This document shows, piece by piece, positions 36,909-46,800 of a stretch of 64,000 nt of DNA. The DNA is taken from the NCBI RefSeq assembly GCF_012221945.1, contig NZ_CP032549.1, forward strand, positions 2,542,001-2,606,000, given 5' to 3'. The position numbers and the translations under genes are program-made. How positions within the stretch are numbered: position 1 is the stretch's first letter; every line of letters starts with the position of its first letter. The notes under the pieces are model-generated. The model saw only the letters and a list, made by a program, of their open reading frames with translations, was not told the origin of the DNA and did no database searches. This DNA is from Glutamicibacter mishrai (GTDB lineage Bacteria; Actinomycetota; Actinomycetes; Actinomycetales; Micrococcaceae).

Positions 36909-38117
36909 CTAGTCGATCTGGGCGCTGGCAGCGAAGAGCTGTCCAGCACCGGTGCCCTGCAGGGTTGCGGTAGCCGGAAGCTCTGCAGCGGTAATGAAGA
37001 GCGACTGCCCGCGTTCGATTCTGCGCTGGCCTTCTTGGGTTTGAATCAGGAATTCACCCGAGGTGCACAGCAGAACCGCCGCGCCATGCAGCTGGAGCTC
37101 GGAGGCCAATCCTGCGCTCTTGGGATCCAGAACCTGCAGCTGGAATTCTTCGAAGTCCGGCTTGTAGAGGCGGTCGTGGGAACCCAAAGCCACCGGCGCA
37201 AGAATCGGTGCGGGGGAGGGCTCGCTGATGGTGACGTCCAGCAGTTCGGGGACATCGATGTGCTTGCTGGTCAATCCGCCACGCAGGACATTGTCCGAGT
37301 TGGCCATGACCTCGATGCCCAATCCGCGCAGGTACGCATGGACGTTTCCGGCGCCCAGACTGATCGCCTGGCCGGGTTCCAGGAACACCAGGTTCAGCAG
37401 CAACGCGACCAGCACGCCCGGATCCGATGGGTAGATCTTGTTGATCGATACCAGCTCGGCGAAGTGGACGTTGGCCCTCAACTGCGGCGAAGCCTCGATG
37501 GCAGCACAGATCAGGTCGACGGTTCGGGCAATCGGCTCGCCCGCGGTCAGGACAAGTTTGAATGCGGCAGCCAGCGGATCCGTTCCCTGCAGGGACCGGA
37601 CGATCGTCTCGATCTCGCTTGTTTGGCCTGCAGGCAATTCTGCAGCCAGCACACGCAGATCCTTGATGATCTGTCCCGGCTGGCGGAAGCCCGAGAGGGC
37701 CACGAAGTCGGTGAGCGCGTAGAGCATTTCCGGCTTGTGGTTATCATCCCGGTAGTTGCGGTCGGCCGCCTCCAGTGGCTTGCCGCTGGCGTTCTCCAGG
37801 GCAAAACGCTCTTGGGCCTGCTTGAGCGTCGGGTGGGTCTGAATCGACAGCGGCTGGGTCGCCGAGAGCACCTTGAACAGGTACGGGAGGCGGCCAAAGC
37901 GCTGCGCGACCGTTGCCCCCAGCACGTGCTGAGGGTCTTGGGCGATGAAATCATTGAGCGCAATGTCTTCATCGGCCAGCCGGCTCGGGCAACCCGGGTG
38001 GGCGCCAAGCCACATCTCTGCCTGCGGGGAAGTTTCCGCAGGCAGATTCAGCAAGTCGGAAATCTGAGACTCAGATCCCCAGTGGTAATCCCTCATCGCG
38101 TTTTTCAACTCGAACAC
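36909..38117 (-). CDS. manA: Mannose-6-phosphate isomerase, class I
   Basis: Zinc-dependent cupin enzyme interconverting mannose 6-phosphate and fructose 6-phosphate, feeding GDP-mannose and envelope glycosylation. At 402 aa it has AMRDYHWGSESQI near the N-terminus, the zinc motif LSIQTHPTLKQA near residue 95 and HKPEMLYALTDF near residue 130. It supplies mannose for the Pmt protein mannosyltransferase encoded at 57 kb. GTG 38117 lies 8 nt after a TATGGT box (38131-38126). Confidence 0.93.
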   Translation of the reverse strand: MFELKNAMRDYHWGSESQISDLLNLPAETSPQAEMWLGAHPGCPSRLADEDIALNDFIAQDPQHVLGATVAQRFGRLPYLFKVLSATQPLSIQTHPTLKQAQERFALENASGKPLEAADRNYRDDNHKPEMLYALTDFVALSGFRQPGQIIKDLRVLAAELPAGQTSEIETIVRSLQGTDPLAAAFKLVLTAGEPIARTVDLICAAIEASPQLRANVHFAELVSINKIYPSDPGVLVALLLNLVFLEPGQAISLGAGNVHAYLRGLGIEVMANSDNVLRGGLTSKHIDVPELLDVTISEPSPAPILAPVALGSHDRLYKPDFEEFQLQVLDPKSAGLASELQLHGAAVLLCTSGEFLIQTQEGQRRIERGQSLFITAAELPATATLQGTGAGQLFAASAQID

Positions 38118-38125
38118 GTTGTTTG

Positions 38126-38131
38126 ACCATA
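38126..38131 (-). promoter_or_regulatory. Predicted -10 box TATGGT for manA
   Basis: Eight nucleotides separate it from GTG 38117 on the minus strand. Confidence 0.4.
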
Positions 38132-38182
38132 GCCTTTCAGGAACAGTGATTGGGTTGCGTTGCGGTCGGGGGGCTTAACCGT

Positions 38183-39817
38183 TTACGGAACAGAGCACTC
38201 GTCGTTGTTGGCGGCGATCTGTGAAATGCGGGTGGTGTATCCAGCCATTTCCAGCTGCACCAGGTATTCCTCGGTGATCGGGCTTCCATCAGGCTGGGTG
38301 AACTCCTGGTCACCACCATTGGAAAGCTTCGGAGCGTTGTTGATGTCGGTGGCATCCGACGTCTCTTCGCTCTCTTCAGCGCTTTCCGAGCTCTTGGCGG
38401 GCTCAGAAGACTTGGAGGAGCCTTCATCCTCCTTCGGGGCTTCAGACTTCTCGGACTTCTTCGTCTCGCTCTCCGATTGCTTGGCAATCAGGGTGCGGAT
38501 CTTCTCTTGAAGCCGGTCGAAGTCGGGATAGGTCGAGAAGGTGCGTTCGAAGTCCGGCGCGCCCAAGGTCAGGCGAGCCATTGGCTGTGAAGAGACCTTC
38601 TCAGCCAAGGACACGAAGGAGCCGAGCTGGCCTGCCGGAATGTTGGTTTCCACCAGCTGCTCGCCGGCGGACATGATGCTGGTGAAGTTGGTCAGAATGG
38701 TCTGAGGGGTGAACTGCTTGATGATGCCCTGCTGCAAGCACTGCTGGCGCTTGATGCGGTGGTAGTCATCGGTGAAGTCACGCGAGCGGGCAAACCACAG
38801 GGCCTGCTTGCCGGTGAAGGTCTGGGTGCCCGGAGCGAACCAGTGGGTGCGCACGGTGCTGTTGGGGTAGCGCTTGCCGTTGTAAGGTACCCAGCCACCC
38901 GAATCAATGGTGACGCCGCCCAAGGCATCGACAAACTGCTCAAAGCCAGCCATGTCCACCATGACGTAGCCCTGTACCGGCAACCCGGTGGTGCCTTCCA
39001 GCGCGTCCATGGCGGCCTGCGCGCCGACGTTCTTCACCGAAGACGGGAAGGCATCAGCGTGCTCGTCGGCAGCGTTGCGGTAGATCGCGTTGAAAATGCA
39101 TTCGTCACCGCAGTTGTAGCCGTCAGGCCAGATCTTCTTCATCGGCGAATCATCGGTGAAGCGGGCGCCCTGGAAGTTACGCGGCACCGAGATCAGCAGG
39201 GTCTTGCCGGTCTTGGCATCCACCGAAAGCAGCGCCACGGAGTCGGTGCGCACGCCCTCGCGGTTGGAACCGGAGTCGGCGCCGAATACCGCGATGTTGT
39301 AGCGGCCATCGATCGGATCGAAGGCCGGGCCTTCGTCGAAGACGGAGACAATGGTCTCGCGACCGGTGTTCAGCAAGGACGCGCCGTAGATGAATACGCC
39401 GCTGGTAGCGACCACCGCGGCCAGGGTGAAGACGGTAACGATCGCGCGCATGCCGGGGGCCAGCATGCCGGGCCGGATGATCACCAAGGTGTTGATGAAC
39501 ATGATGAACCAGCCGACGGCCAACGTGCCGAGCACGATGATCAGGAACATCTGGAAGTTCGGGTGCGCCACCCAGCCGAGGATGACCGAGCGGTTGATGA
39601 AGTAGATTGCCAGGATGCCGAGAATGGCAACCCAGCACAGCATCGTAATGGAGACCGCAAGCCGTCCGAGTTTCCGGTTACCGGCAACCAGCTGTGCGCT
39701 GCCCGGGAAGAAGATGGTCAGAAGAACCAAGATCAGCGCACGTTTGCTGCGTTGCGGAGCGCTTATTGTCTCCGGCTGGCGCAACGGACTTGGTGCGCGG
39801 TGACTGGCAGAACCCAT
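38183..39817 (-). CDS. LytR-CpsA-Psr (LCP) family protein
   Basis: Membrane-bound phosphotransferase that attaches polyprenyl-linked glycopolymers to peptidoglycan. The 544-residue protein has an unusually long membrane domain with about four N-terminal helices, then an extracytoplasmic LCP domain with NIAVFGADSGSNREGVRTDS and the SVPRNF active-site Arg region. A Ser/Glu/Lys-rich low-complexity segment (about residues 440-500) follows, then a short C-terminal region containing one Cys. It lies directly upstream of purE on the same strand with a 19-nt gap, so it may be cotranscribed at the end of the purE-purK unit. Confidence 0.92.
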   Translation of the reverse strand: MGSASHRAPSPLRQPETISAPQRSKRALILVLLTIFFPGSAQLVAGNRKLGRLAVSITMLCWVAILGILAIYFINRSVILGWVAHPNFQMFLIIVLGTLAVGWFIMFINTLVIIRPGMLAPGMRAIVTVFTLAAVVATSGVFIYGASLLNTGRETIVSVFDEGPAFDPIDGRYNIAVFGADSGSNREGVRTDSVALLSVDAKTGKTLLISVPRNFQGARFTDDSPMKKIWPDGYNCGDECIFNAIYRNAADEHADAFPSSVKNVGAQAAMDALEGTTGLPVQGYVMVDMAGFEQFVDALGGVTIDSGGWVPYNGKRYPNSTVRTHWFAPGTQTFTGKQALWFARSRDFTDDYHRIKRQQCLQQGIIKQFTPQTILTNFTSIMSAGEQLVETNIPAGQLGSFVSLAEKVSSQPMARLTLGAPDFERTFSTYPDFDRLQEKIRTLIAKQSESETKKSEKSEAPKEDEGSSKSSEPAKSSESAEESEETSDATDINNAPKLSNGGDQEFTQPDGSPITEEYLVQLEMAGYTTRISQIAANNDECSVP

Positions 39818-39835
39818 GTACTTGTGTGACTTTCC

Positions 39836-40366
39836 CTAGGAAGCGAAATTCTCGTTGGCAACTTCGTCGCGCAGCGCAGCGCCCTTGGCGTGGGCTGACT
39901 CGCGCAGTGAATCTGCGAACTGAAGCAACTTTACCTGCAACGACTGTGCAAGTTCGTCGGTTCCCGATGCGAGCATGCGCACGGCAAGCAAACCTGCGTT
40001 GCGTGCACCGCCAATGGAAACGGTTGCTACGGGGACTCCTGCAGGCATCTGAACGATGGACAGCAAAGAATCCATTCCATCAAGTTTAGCCAGTGGAACT
40101 GGAACTCCGATGACAGGAAGCGGAGTAACAGCTGCGAGCATGCCCGGCAGGTGGGCGGCGCCGCCAGCGCCGGCGATGATCACGCGCAGTCCGCGCTCAT
40201 GCGCTTTTTTGCCGTATTCGATCATTTCGGTGGGCATCCGGTGGGCCGAAACAACGTCGGCTTCAAATGGAATGCCGAACTCGGCCAGTGCCTGGGCTGC
40301 CAGGCGCATGACCGGCCAATCGGAATCCGAACCCATAACTAGGCCGACAAGAGGTGCATCAGACAT
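39836..40366 (-). CDS. purE: N5-carboxyaminoimidazole ribonucleotide mutase
   Basis: Converts N5-CAIR to CAIR in purine biosynthesis; class I PurE. At 176 aa the GSDSDWPVM motif at residues 12-20 and SAHRMP near residue 44 (catalytic His) are present. I chose ATG 40366 because AAGGAAAA lies 8 nt upstream. It follows purK on the same strand, the standard pairing. Confidence 0.95.
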   Translation of the reverse strand: MSDAPLVGLVMGSDSDWPVMRLAAQALAEFGIPFEADVVSAHRMPTEMIEYGKKAHERGLRVIIAGAGGAAHLPGMLAAVTPLPVIGVPVPLAKLDGMDSLLSIVQMPAGVPVATVSIGGARNAGLLAVRMLASGTDELAQSLQVKLLQFADSLRESAHAKGAALRDEVANENFAS

Positions 40367-40439
40367 CAGATTTTTCCTTGGGTATGTCATTGGTAAGAGC
40401 CACTGCCCGAAGGTGCAGTGGCTCTTGCTGGAATAAAGG

Positions 40440-41600
40440 TTAGTTCTTGGCGTCCACGCCGTCGCGGATCAGCGCGGCGACCTTATTGGCCTGCTCGCGC
40501 AGTTCATCCACGCTTTGCCCGGCATCGGCCACCACATTCACATGCCCGATCTTGCGGCCAGGGCGAACGGACTTGCCATAGGCATGGACCTTCACCTCGG
40601 GGGCCGCGGCCAGGGCGGCGGCGAAGGCGGAGTACAGGTCTTCGTTGGCGCCACCGAGGTAGTTCTTCATGACGGTGACTCCGAGTTCGCGGGTCTGGCC
40701 CAAGGGCAGATCCAAGACGGCACGCAGGTGCTGCTCGAACTGGCTGGTGACCGAACCGTTCATGGTCCAGTGCCCGGTGTTGTGCGGGCGCATCGCCAAT
40801 TCATTGATGACGAATCCGGCACCGACGCCAGGGGTTTCGAAAAGCTCGGCAGCCATCACGCCGGTGACACCGAATTCGTTGGCGATCCGCAGGGCGGCCT
40901 CGGCGGCTGCAGTGGCGGTGGCCTGGTCGAGGTCCTGCGCGGGAGCGATGACCTCGTCGCAGACGCCATCAACCTGAATCGTGTGGACCACGGGCCACGC
41001 CTTGGCTTCACCGGAAGGAGTGCGGGCTACCAATGCGGATAGCTCGCGGGAGAAATCGACCTTGTCCTCGGCCAGCAGCGGGCCGTTGGCAAACCAATCG
41101 GCGGCATCCTTGGCGTCCTGGACGTTATCGAGCATGCGCACGCCCTTGCCGTCGTACCCGCCGCGAGGCGTCTTGAGCACGATCGGCCAACCGGTTTCCT
41201 CGCCGAAGCTGATCAGCTCTTCGACGGTCTCGACCTTTGCCCAGGCAGGGTTGGGCAGGCCCAGGCGTTCAATGGCTTCACGCATGACCAGCTTGTCCTG
41301 GGCGTGGATCAGCGCTGCGGGACGAGGCTGGATGTTGACGCCTTCATCAATCAGCGTGGTCAGGAATTCGTTGGGGACATGCTCGTGGTCAAAGGTGACG
41401 ACGTCCTTGCCCTGGGCGAAGGCGCGCAGGGTATCGAGGTCCTTGTAGTCGCCCACGGGCGCATCTGGAACGCTGCGGGCGGCCGAAACGTCAGGCCCTT
41501 CGGCCAGGATATGAAGTTCAAATCCTAGGTTCAGGGCCTCGGGGGCCATCATTCGGGCTAGCTGCCCGCCACCAATCACACCAATTTTTGGAAAGCTCAC
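40440..41600 (-). CDS. purK: 5-(carboxyamino)imidazole ribonucleotide synthase
   Basis: ATP-grasp ligase making N5-CAIR from AIR, ATP and bicarbonate. At 386 aa it has the N-terminal Rossmann-like [13 protein letters not shown] motif, the ATP-grasp Lys region [17 protein letters not shown] and the C-terminal [17 protein letters not shown] active-site segment. GTG 41600 is 7 nt after a TACCCT -10 box (41613-41608). The purK-purE pair is probably transcribed together and may read into LCP. Confidence 0.96.
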   Translation of the reverse strand: MSFPKIGVIGGGQLARMMAPEALNLGFELHILAEGPDVSAARSVPDAPVGDYKDLDTLRAFAQGKDVVTFDHEHVPNEFLTTLIDEGVNIQPRPAALIHAQDKLVMREAIERLGLPNPAWAKVETVEELISFGEETGWPIVLKTPRGGYDGKGVRMLDNVQDAKDAADWFANGPLLAEDKVDFSRELSALVARTPSGEAKAWPVVHTIQVDGVCDEVIAPAQDLDQATATAAAEAALRIANEFGVTGVMAAELFETPGVGAGFVINELAMRPHNTGHWTMNGSVTSQFEQHLRAVLDLPLGQTRELGVTVMKNYLGGANEDLYSAFAAALAAAPEVKVHAYGKSVRPGRKIGHVNVVADAGQSVDELREQANKVAALIRDGVDAKN

Positions 41601-41607
41601 GATATCT

Positions 41608-41613
41608 AGGGTA
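41608..41613 (-). promoter_or_regulatory. Predicted -10 box TACCCT for purK
   Basis: Seven nucleotides separate it from GTG 41600 on the minus strand. Confidence 0.45.
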
Positions 41614-41777
41614 TCGAAAGCGCGGTTCAGAATCGCATGCGAGATGTCTGATTACTCTCACAATTCGGTCAATCTCCAGAAAATACGGATAAAATAGCTA
41701 GATCGCGTGCCCGGAGTTCGGCTCCGCGCGCCCTGTTACTGCTAGCCAGACGGGAACTTGATTCCCTGGAGGACCAT

Positions 41778-42347
41778 TTGCTCGAGCGCATCAAATCAAA
41801 AATTGCCGGACTCATCTCGCTGTTCTGGCGTGAAGTTGCGAAGTTCGGCGTCGTTGGTGGCATCGCGTTCATCATTGACTCGGGCATCTACGTCTGGCTG
41901 CTGCACGGTTCCATGAGCGACTCGCAGGTGAAGGCAAAGATCATCGCCGGTGTCGTTGCGACCATCTTCTCCTGGGTAGCCAACCGCTACTGGACCTTCC
42001 GCCACCGCCGCCAGGCCAACGTGGTCCGCGAGTTGGTGATGTTCATCATCATGAACGCCATCGGCTTGGGCATCGCAGCAGCCTGCGTTTGGGTGACCAA
42101 GTACTGGCTGGGCCTGACCGATCCGACCTCGGTGTTCATCGCCGGCTCGGTGGTCGGCTTGATCCTGGGCACCATCTTCCGCTTCTTCGCCTACCGCTTC
42201 TGGGTCTTCGGCAACGAAATGGATGAGGAAGAAGAATTCGCCCACGATCACGAACTCCTCGGGCGGCCTAAAACCGATACCGGTGCAGCGGTGGATGGAT
42301 CCACCGGTCCCACCGATACCGGTTCAACGCCGAAGGTCATGCGCTAG
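41778..42347 (+). CDS. GtrA family membrane protein
   Basis: Small four-helix membrane protein (189 aa) of the GtrA family, usually proposed to flip or carry polyprenyl-phosphate-linked sugars for cell-surface glycosylation. Four hydrophobic segments (for example VVGGIAFIIDSGIYVWLL) and the family motif of aromatic/basic residues after helix 2 (SWVANRYWTFRHRR) are visible. TTG 41778 is preceded by GGAGG. The TAG stop shares the tetranucleotide CTAG with the opposite-strand TIGR03089 gene, a 4-bp tail-to-tail overlap. The acidic C-terminus is Asp/Glu- then Thr/Gly-rich. Confidence 0.9.
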   Translation: MLERIKSKIAGLISLFWREVAKFGVVGGIAFIIDSGIYVWLLHGSMSDSQVKAKIIAGVVATIFSWVANRYWTFRHRRQANVVRELVMFIIMNAIGLGIAAACVWVTKYWLGLTDPTSVFIAGSVVGLILGTIFRFFAYRFWVFGNEMDEEEEFAHDHELLGRPKTDTGAAVDGSTGPTDTGSTPKVMR

Positions 42348-43072
42348 CAGGCAGGCTCATAGTCGAAGTTGATGCGCTCGCCCTCACGCAAGCGCTCGGT
42401 GACTTCCACGCCATCTTCCACGAGCACCACTGCATCGCCGACAGTCCACTGGCCGATCAAATAAGGCAGAAGAGCCAGCAGCGGCTGCTGCACGCGCACC
42501 AGGATGGTGCCCTGCGCCTCAACGGAACTGCCAAAGAGCTCATTGAGCGTCAGAGCCGAACCGGTGCTGCTTGCCAGAGCGGTTGTCGAGGAAGAAACGG
42601 CCGACGGGTAGAACTGATCACCATAAGAACGTACCGAGGCATTAAAGTCCTCGGCGACGGGGCCGAGATCCGAGCCGAAGGACAGCGCGAGAGCTGCCGG
42701 GTTCACGGCGAGGATTTCACTGCTTCCCGGGATGTGTTCATCGTTGGGCTCGGCCGTGATCCACAGCGCGGCCTGCGCGGCGTTCTCATGTCCGGCGTCG
42801 ACGAGGGTCGCGCCATGATGCAATGAGGCCAGCGCGAGCACCAGGGACTTCCAGTGCGGGGCGAGATCGATAACGACGGTGGAGCCTTCATCCAGGTCGA
42901 AAAGATCGCTGAGCAAATTGGCGCTTTTGGCTACCCAATTGTCAAATACTCGCGCGGAGAGCTCGATGCGCTCACCGCTGCGTGAGTGCCACGTCAGCCA
43001 CGGGGAAGCCGAGGCCCGTCGTGGCGCAAGTAGTTCCTCTGTGAAAGTTCCTTGCCGTTGAATGCTGCTCAT
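42344..43072 (-). CDS. TIGR03089 family protein
   Basis: Actinobacterial protein (242 aa) related to the N-terminal half of AMP-binding acyl-CoA synthetases (VVIDLAPHWKSLVLALASL resembles the adenylation fold) but without the TSGTTG-type P-loop, so probably not a functional ligase. It ends by 4-bp overlap with the convergent GtrA gene. ATG 43072 has AAAGGACG at good spacing. Its position next to LCP, GtrA and whiB is conserved in this group, from memory, but its role is unknown. Confidence 0.88.
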   Translation of the reverse strand: MSSIQRQGTFTEELLAPRRASASPWLTWHSRSGERIELSARVFDNWVAKSANLLSDLFDLDEGSTVVIDLAPHWKSLVLALASLHHGATLVDAGHENAAQAALWITAEPNDEHIPGSSEILAVNPAALALSFGSDLGPVAEDFNASVRSYGDQFYPSAVSSSTTALASSTGSALTLNELFGSSVEAQGTILVRVQQPLLALLPYLIGQWTVGDAVVLVEDGVEVTERLREGERINFDYEPAC

Positions 43073-43360
43073 TGAACGTCCTTTAAAACTAGATACTGAG
43101 AATTCACCGAGAATTCAAGCAAATCGAGACTCGCCCGTCTCATCTGCCTGTTTTGACGGCGTGTTGTGCCGAGAGTTTCCTGAGAAGTCTTCTTAGAATG
43201 ACCTCCCCACTTGACTCTAGCGGAGTTACACGGATGTAATTAGAGGGTGAGTCCGGCGGAATCCATCACATTCTCTAGATTGATGGAATAAATGCTGCCG
43301 GATGGGTAGGTGCCAGAGAAGGCCCAATCCACTCAAACCAATCGAAAGGTCAACATCACC
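43073..43360. promoter_or_regulatory. Divergent promoter region between TIGR03089 and whiB
   Basis: A 288-nt gene-free region. A candidate whiB promoter is TTGACT (43211-43216) with a TGTAAT-like -10 about 18 nt later (43235-43240). No strong operator palindrome is seen. Confidence 0.4.
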
Positions 43361-43885
43361 ATGGCGAATCTGGAGCAGGGGTACTCCGAATTTTCGACCT
43401 CGGCTGTGGCGTCCGCTCAGTACGGGCTTGAAGACGCACCGTCTGACTGGTTTGTCGACCCTCAAGCCGGTGAGTCCGCACGTGTTGCAGTAGCAGCCGA
43501 TCTGGAGACCGCGGCCGACAATTACCTTAAAGAGCACGACACGGCACCGGACGCTGAAGAAATTCCTTCAGTCGGATCCTGGGCGCCGGAACTGGATGAG
43601 GACGAAGAAGTACGCGACACCATCAAGGCCGTATGGCTCGGTGTTGGCGGCGAAGTTGATGAAGGCGAACTGGGCTGGCAAGCCCGCGCACTGTGCGCCC
43701 AAACGGACCCGGAAGCGTTTTTCCCTGAAAAGGGTGGTTCGACTCGCGACGCGAAACGCGTCTGCGGCGCATGTGTTGTCCGCTCTGAATGTCTAGAATA
43801 TGCCTTGAGCAATGATGAGCGCTTCGGCATATGGGGAGGGCTCTCAGAGCGCGAACGTCGCCGTCTACGGAAACGAGCAATCTAA
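43361..43885 (+). CDS. WhiB family transcriptional regulator with long N-terminal extension
   Basis: Iron-sulfur redox-responsive transcription factor. The four cluster-binding cysteines are C112, C135, C138 and C144 (C-x22-C-x2-C-x5-C), followed by the GIWGG turn and a basic ERRRLRKR tail that contacts DNA or sigma factor. ATG 43361 is preceded by GAAAGG 12 nt away and gives 174 aa, about twice a typical WhiB. The first 105 residues are acidic and low in basic residues; no internal start near the WhiB core is visible. It overlaps the next glycosyltransferase gene and is probably cotranscribed, matching the whiB-GT2-DUF5719 block of actinobacteria, which suggests a WhiB2/WhmD-like role in division or envelope control. 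Confidence 0.88.
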   Translation: MANLEQGYSEFSTSAVASAQYGLEDAPSDWFVDPQAGESARVAVAADLETAADNYLKEHDTAPDAEEIPSVGSWAPELDEDEEVRDTIKAVWLGVGGEVDEGELGWQARALCAQTDPEAFFPEKGGSTRDAKRVCGACVVRSECLEYALSNDERFGIWGGLSERERRRLRKRAI

Positions 43886-46800
43886 TTCGTCCGCCAATTC
43901 ACGTCACCGCCATCGTTGCCTCGCACGATGGCGCTGACTTTTTACCACGCACTTTGGCCGCGCTGCGCAACCAGTCGCGGCCTATTGAACGATTTGTCGG
44001 AGTCGACGCTTCTTCCTCCGATGCTTCATTTGAAGTACTTCGGGCCAACCTACCCTCCAACGCAGCCCTGCTGCTGGCCGAGGAAGGATCCCTGGGCCTG
44101 TCCCTGGAAGTAGCTGTCTCGCAGCTTCCAGAAGCTCGCGCCGACCGAGATGAGTGGCTGTGGATCATCCACGATGACTCCATGCCGGCACCCGATGCTC
44201 TTGAAAACTTGACGCGAGCCGTCGAAGCTTCCGAGTCGGTGTCTATCGCTGGCTGCAAGTTGCTGGATATCGACAACCCGCGGCACCTGGCCGAAGTGGG
44301 CCTGAGCGTAGACCGCAAGGCCCAGCGCCTGACCATGATCGATACCGACGAAGTCGATCAGGGCCAGTATGACGGACGCAGCGACTACTTTGCCGTGTCC
44401 TCGGCAGGCATGTTCATCCGCCGCGAAGTCTTCGAAGACCTCGGCGGATTCGACCCGGCAATTCCAGGCCGCGGCGACGACGTAGATTTGTGCTGGCGAA
44501 ACCGCTTGGCCGGGCACCGCGTGGTAGTGGTCCCGACCGCCAAGATGTACCACCAGGTCGAGGTAGTCGACTCCCTGGCTGGACCGCGCGAAGCCAAGCG
44601 CTCGGAAGTCTTCCAGCGACTGAAGTTCGCTTCGCCGCTGGCTTTGCCATTCCTATGGATCGGGCTGCTCTTCGGAGCCATCGGCCACTTCCTGATGGCC
44701 TTGCTGGCCAAGGACCCCGGCCATGGGTTCAGCCACCTCGGCGCGACCCTGCGTGGCCTGTTCACCCCGGGCAAGCTGGCGGCCTCGCGTCGCAACGTCT
44801 CCCAGATTCGACAGGTTCCCCGCCGGCAGGTGCGCAAGCTGATGACCTCGGCTGCCCAAGTGCGCGAATACCGCCGCAACCTGAATACCGGACGCGACGA
44901 TGCTGAAGTCTATGGCGATGGCAGCGGAGCTGACGCCATGGTGGAGCCCAGCGGCGATAACTTCTCGGACTTCGTCCGTATCGCCCGCCCGCCACGCACC
45001 ACCGCGGTCCTGTCCCTGATCTTCGCCCTGCTGCTTTCCGTCGCCGCCTCGCTGATCGCTTGGCGCAACGTGCTGGGCGCTTCCGCTCTTTCCGGTGGCG
45101 CCTTGCGCCCGTTCTCGCAGAGCACCCAGGAAGTCGGCGCCAACGCCCTGTCCTGGTGGCAGAGCATCGGCACCGGTGTGAGCGCGCCGCCTGACAACTC
45201 CGATATCCTCTTCTGGCTGTTCTCGCTGGCGACTTTTGGCCACGCCAACCAGGCCTCGCCCTACCTCTTCCTCGCAGCCATGCCATTAGCGGCACTGACC
45301 GCATGGTGGGGCATTGGAGCGGTCAGCCGCTCCCGAGCCGTACGATTCTTCGCGGCGCTCATCTGGGCACTGCTGCCATCGCTGACCTCGTCCTTGGCCT
45401 CCGGCCGCGTCGGTTCAGCCATGGTGCATATCCTCCTGCCGGTCTTTGTCCTGGCAATCCTGCGTTCCATGAACGCTCAGGTAGCCGTCGAAGGGGCCAA
45501 GCCCAAGACTGCGAAGCAGCAGTCGGTTTCGGCCTGGACGGCCTCAGCTTCGGCAGCCTTGCTGCTCTGGGCGATCTCCGCAGGATCGATGGCATTCTTC
45601 CTCACCGCCACCGTGTTGATCTACGCCTTGGCTTTGTCGTCGCTGCAGCGAGCACGCAGCCTGTGGTGGATCCCGTTGCCGGCCGTGGTGTGGAACCTTC
45701 CGCTGTTGGTGGCTTCGCTGAGCGAACCACGACTGCTCTTCACCGAGCCAGGTGCTGCCACAGCATTCTCGCCGGCATCGCCATGGCAAATGCTGCTCGG
45801 CTTCCCGGAGGCCTTCGACCCCAAGGTCGGCTTGGTCGGCTGGGACATGCTGCCTGCCGGCCCATGGGCACTGGTTGCCGCACTCCTGGTCGGCGCGCCA
45901 ATCATCTTCATGGCGGTCTTCGGCACCCTGAGCTCCGCATTCAGCTTCAATGCCGTCATGCGCCGCAACTCCCGCCGGCTGCTCTGGGCAGCTGTGATCG
46001 CCGTGGCCGCAGGATGGGCCATCGGCTTCATCCCGGTCACCATGGATTCGCATACCGCGGTAACCGCGTACACCGGACCATTTGTTTCCTTCGCGGTATT
46101 CGCCCTGATGGCTGCCGCAGCCAATGCCTTGGCCGCTTTGCGCCACGAGGACAAGCCACGAGCCATTCGCGCAGGTGCCCCTCGGCCGCTCTTGGGCCTG
46201 ATGGCCGCACTGAGCGTTGTGGCAGTTCTGGCTTCCGGCTCGGTGCTCCTGGCTACGCAGCTGAACCCGGCTACAACCTCGGAATCCCTGTCCAAGCTGG
46301 TCAACACCCAGCAGGTGGGCTCATCGCAGCCACGTACCCTGCCAGCCACGGCGGCCGATGCAGGACGTTCGGAATTCCAGGAACGCACCCTGGTGCTCAG
46401 CCCGCGGTCTTCCGGAGAAATCGACAGCCAGCTGGTCTCCGGCTCTGGCGAAACCCTGGATAGCATCAGCCGCTTCTCGCAGGTCAAGGCGCTGGGCGGA
46501 AGCCTGCTGGATCCAGAACGCAATGAAGGATCCATCACCGCTTCGGTGCAGAGCAAGGCAGTGGCCATGCTGCTCTCCGAGTCGGCACTTGATTCCCGCG
46601 AGTCGCTGCGCGAACTGGGCATCGGCTACATCGTCCTGAACGAAACCGGCGAATCCGTTCCCGCAACTGTGCGCACCCTTGACGCTGCCACTGGCCTGGC
46701 GTCTGTAGGCCAAACCGACAGCGGCTGGCTCTGGCGCGTGGATTACGGAACTTCGGCTGGCGCCGAAGGAACCGGTTTCGCACGCCTGGTCAGTGAAGAT

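Noticed and set aside
42344..42347. The 4-bp overlap of GtrA and TIGR03089 stops as a sign of a fused or disrupted gene
   Set aside because: The genes are convergent and share only CTAG at their stops, which is an ordinary tail-to-tail overlap.
43310..43361. GTG at 43310 as an earlier whiB start
   Set aside because: It has no ribosome-binding sequence, whereas ATG 43361 has GAAAGG upstream; the extension is not needed to explain the protein.
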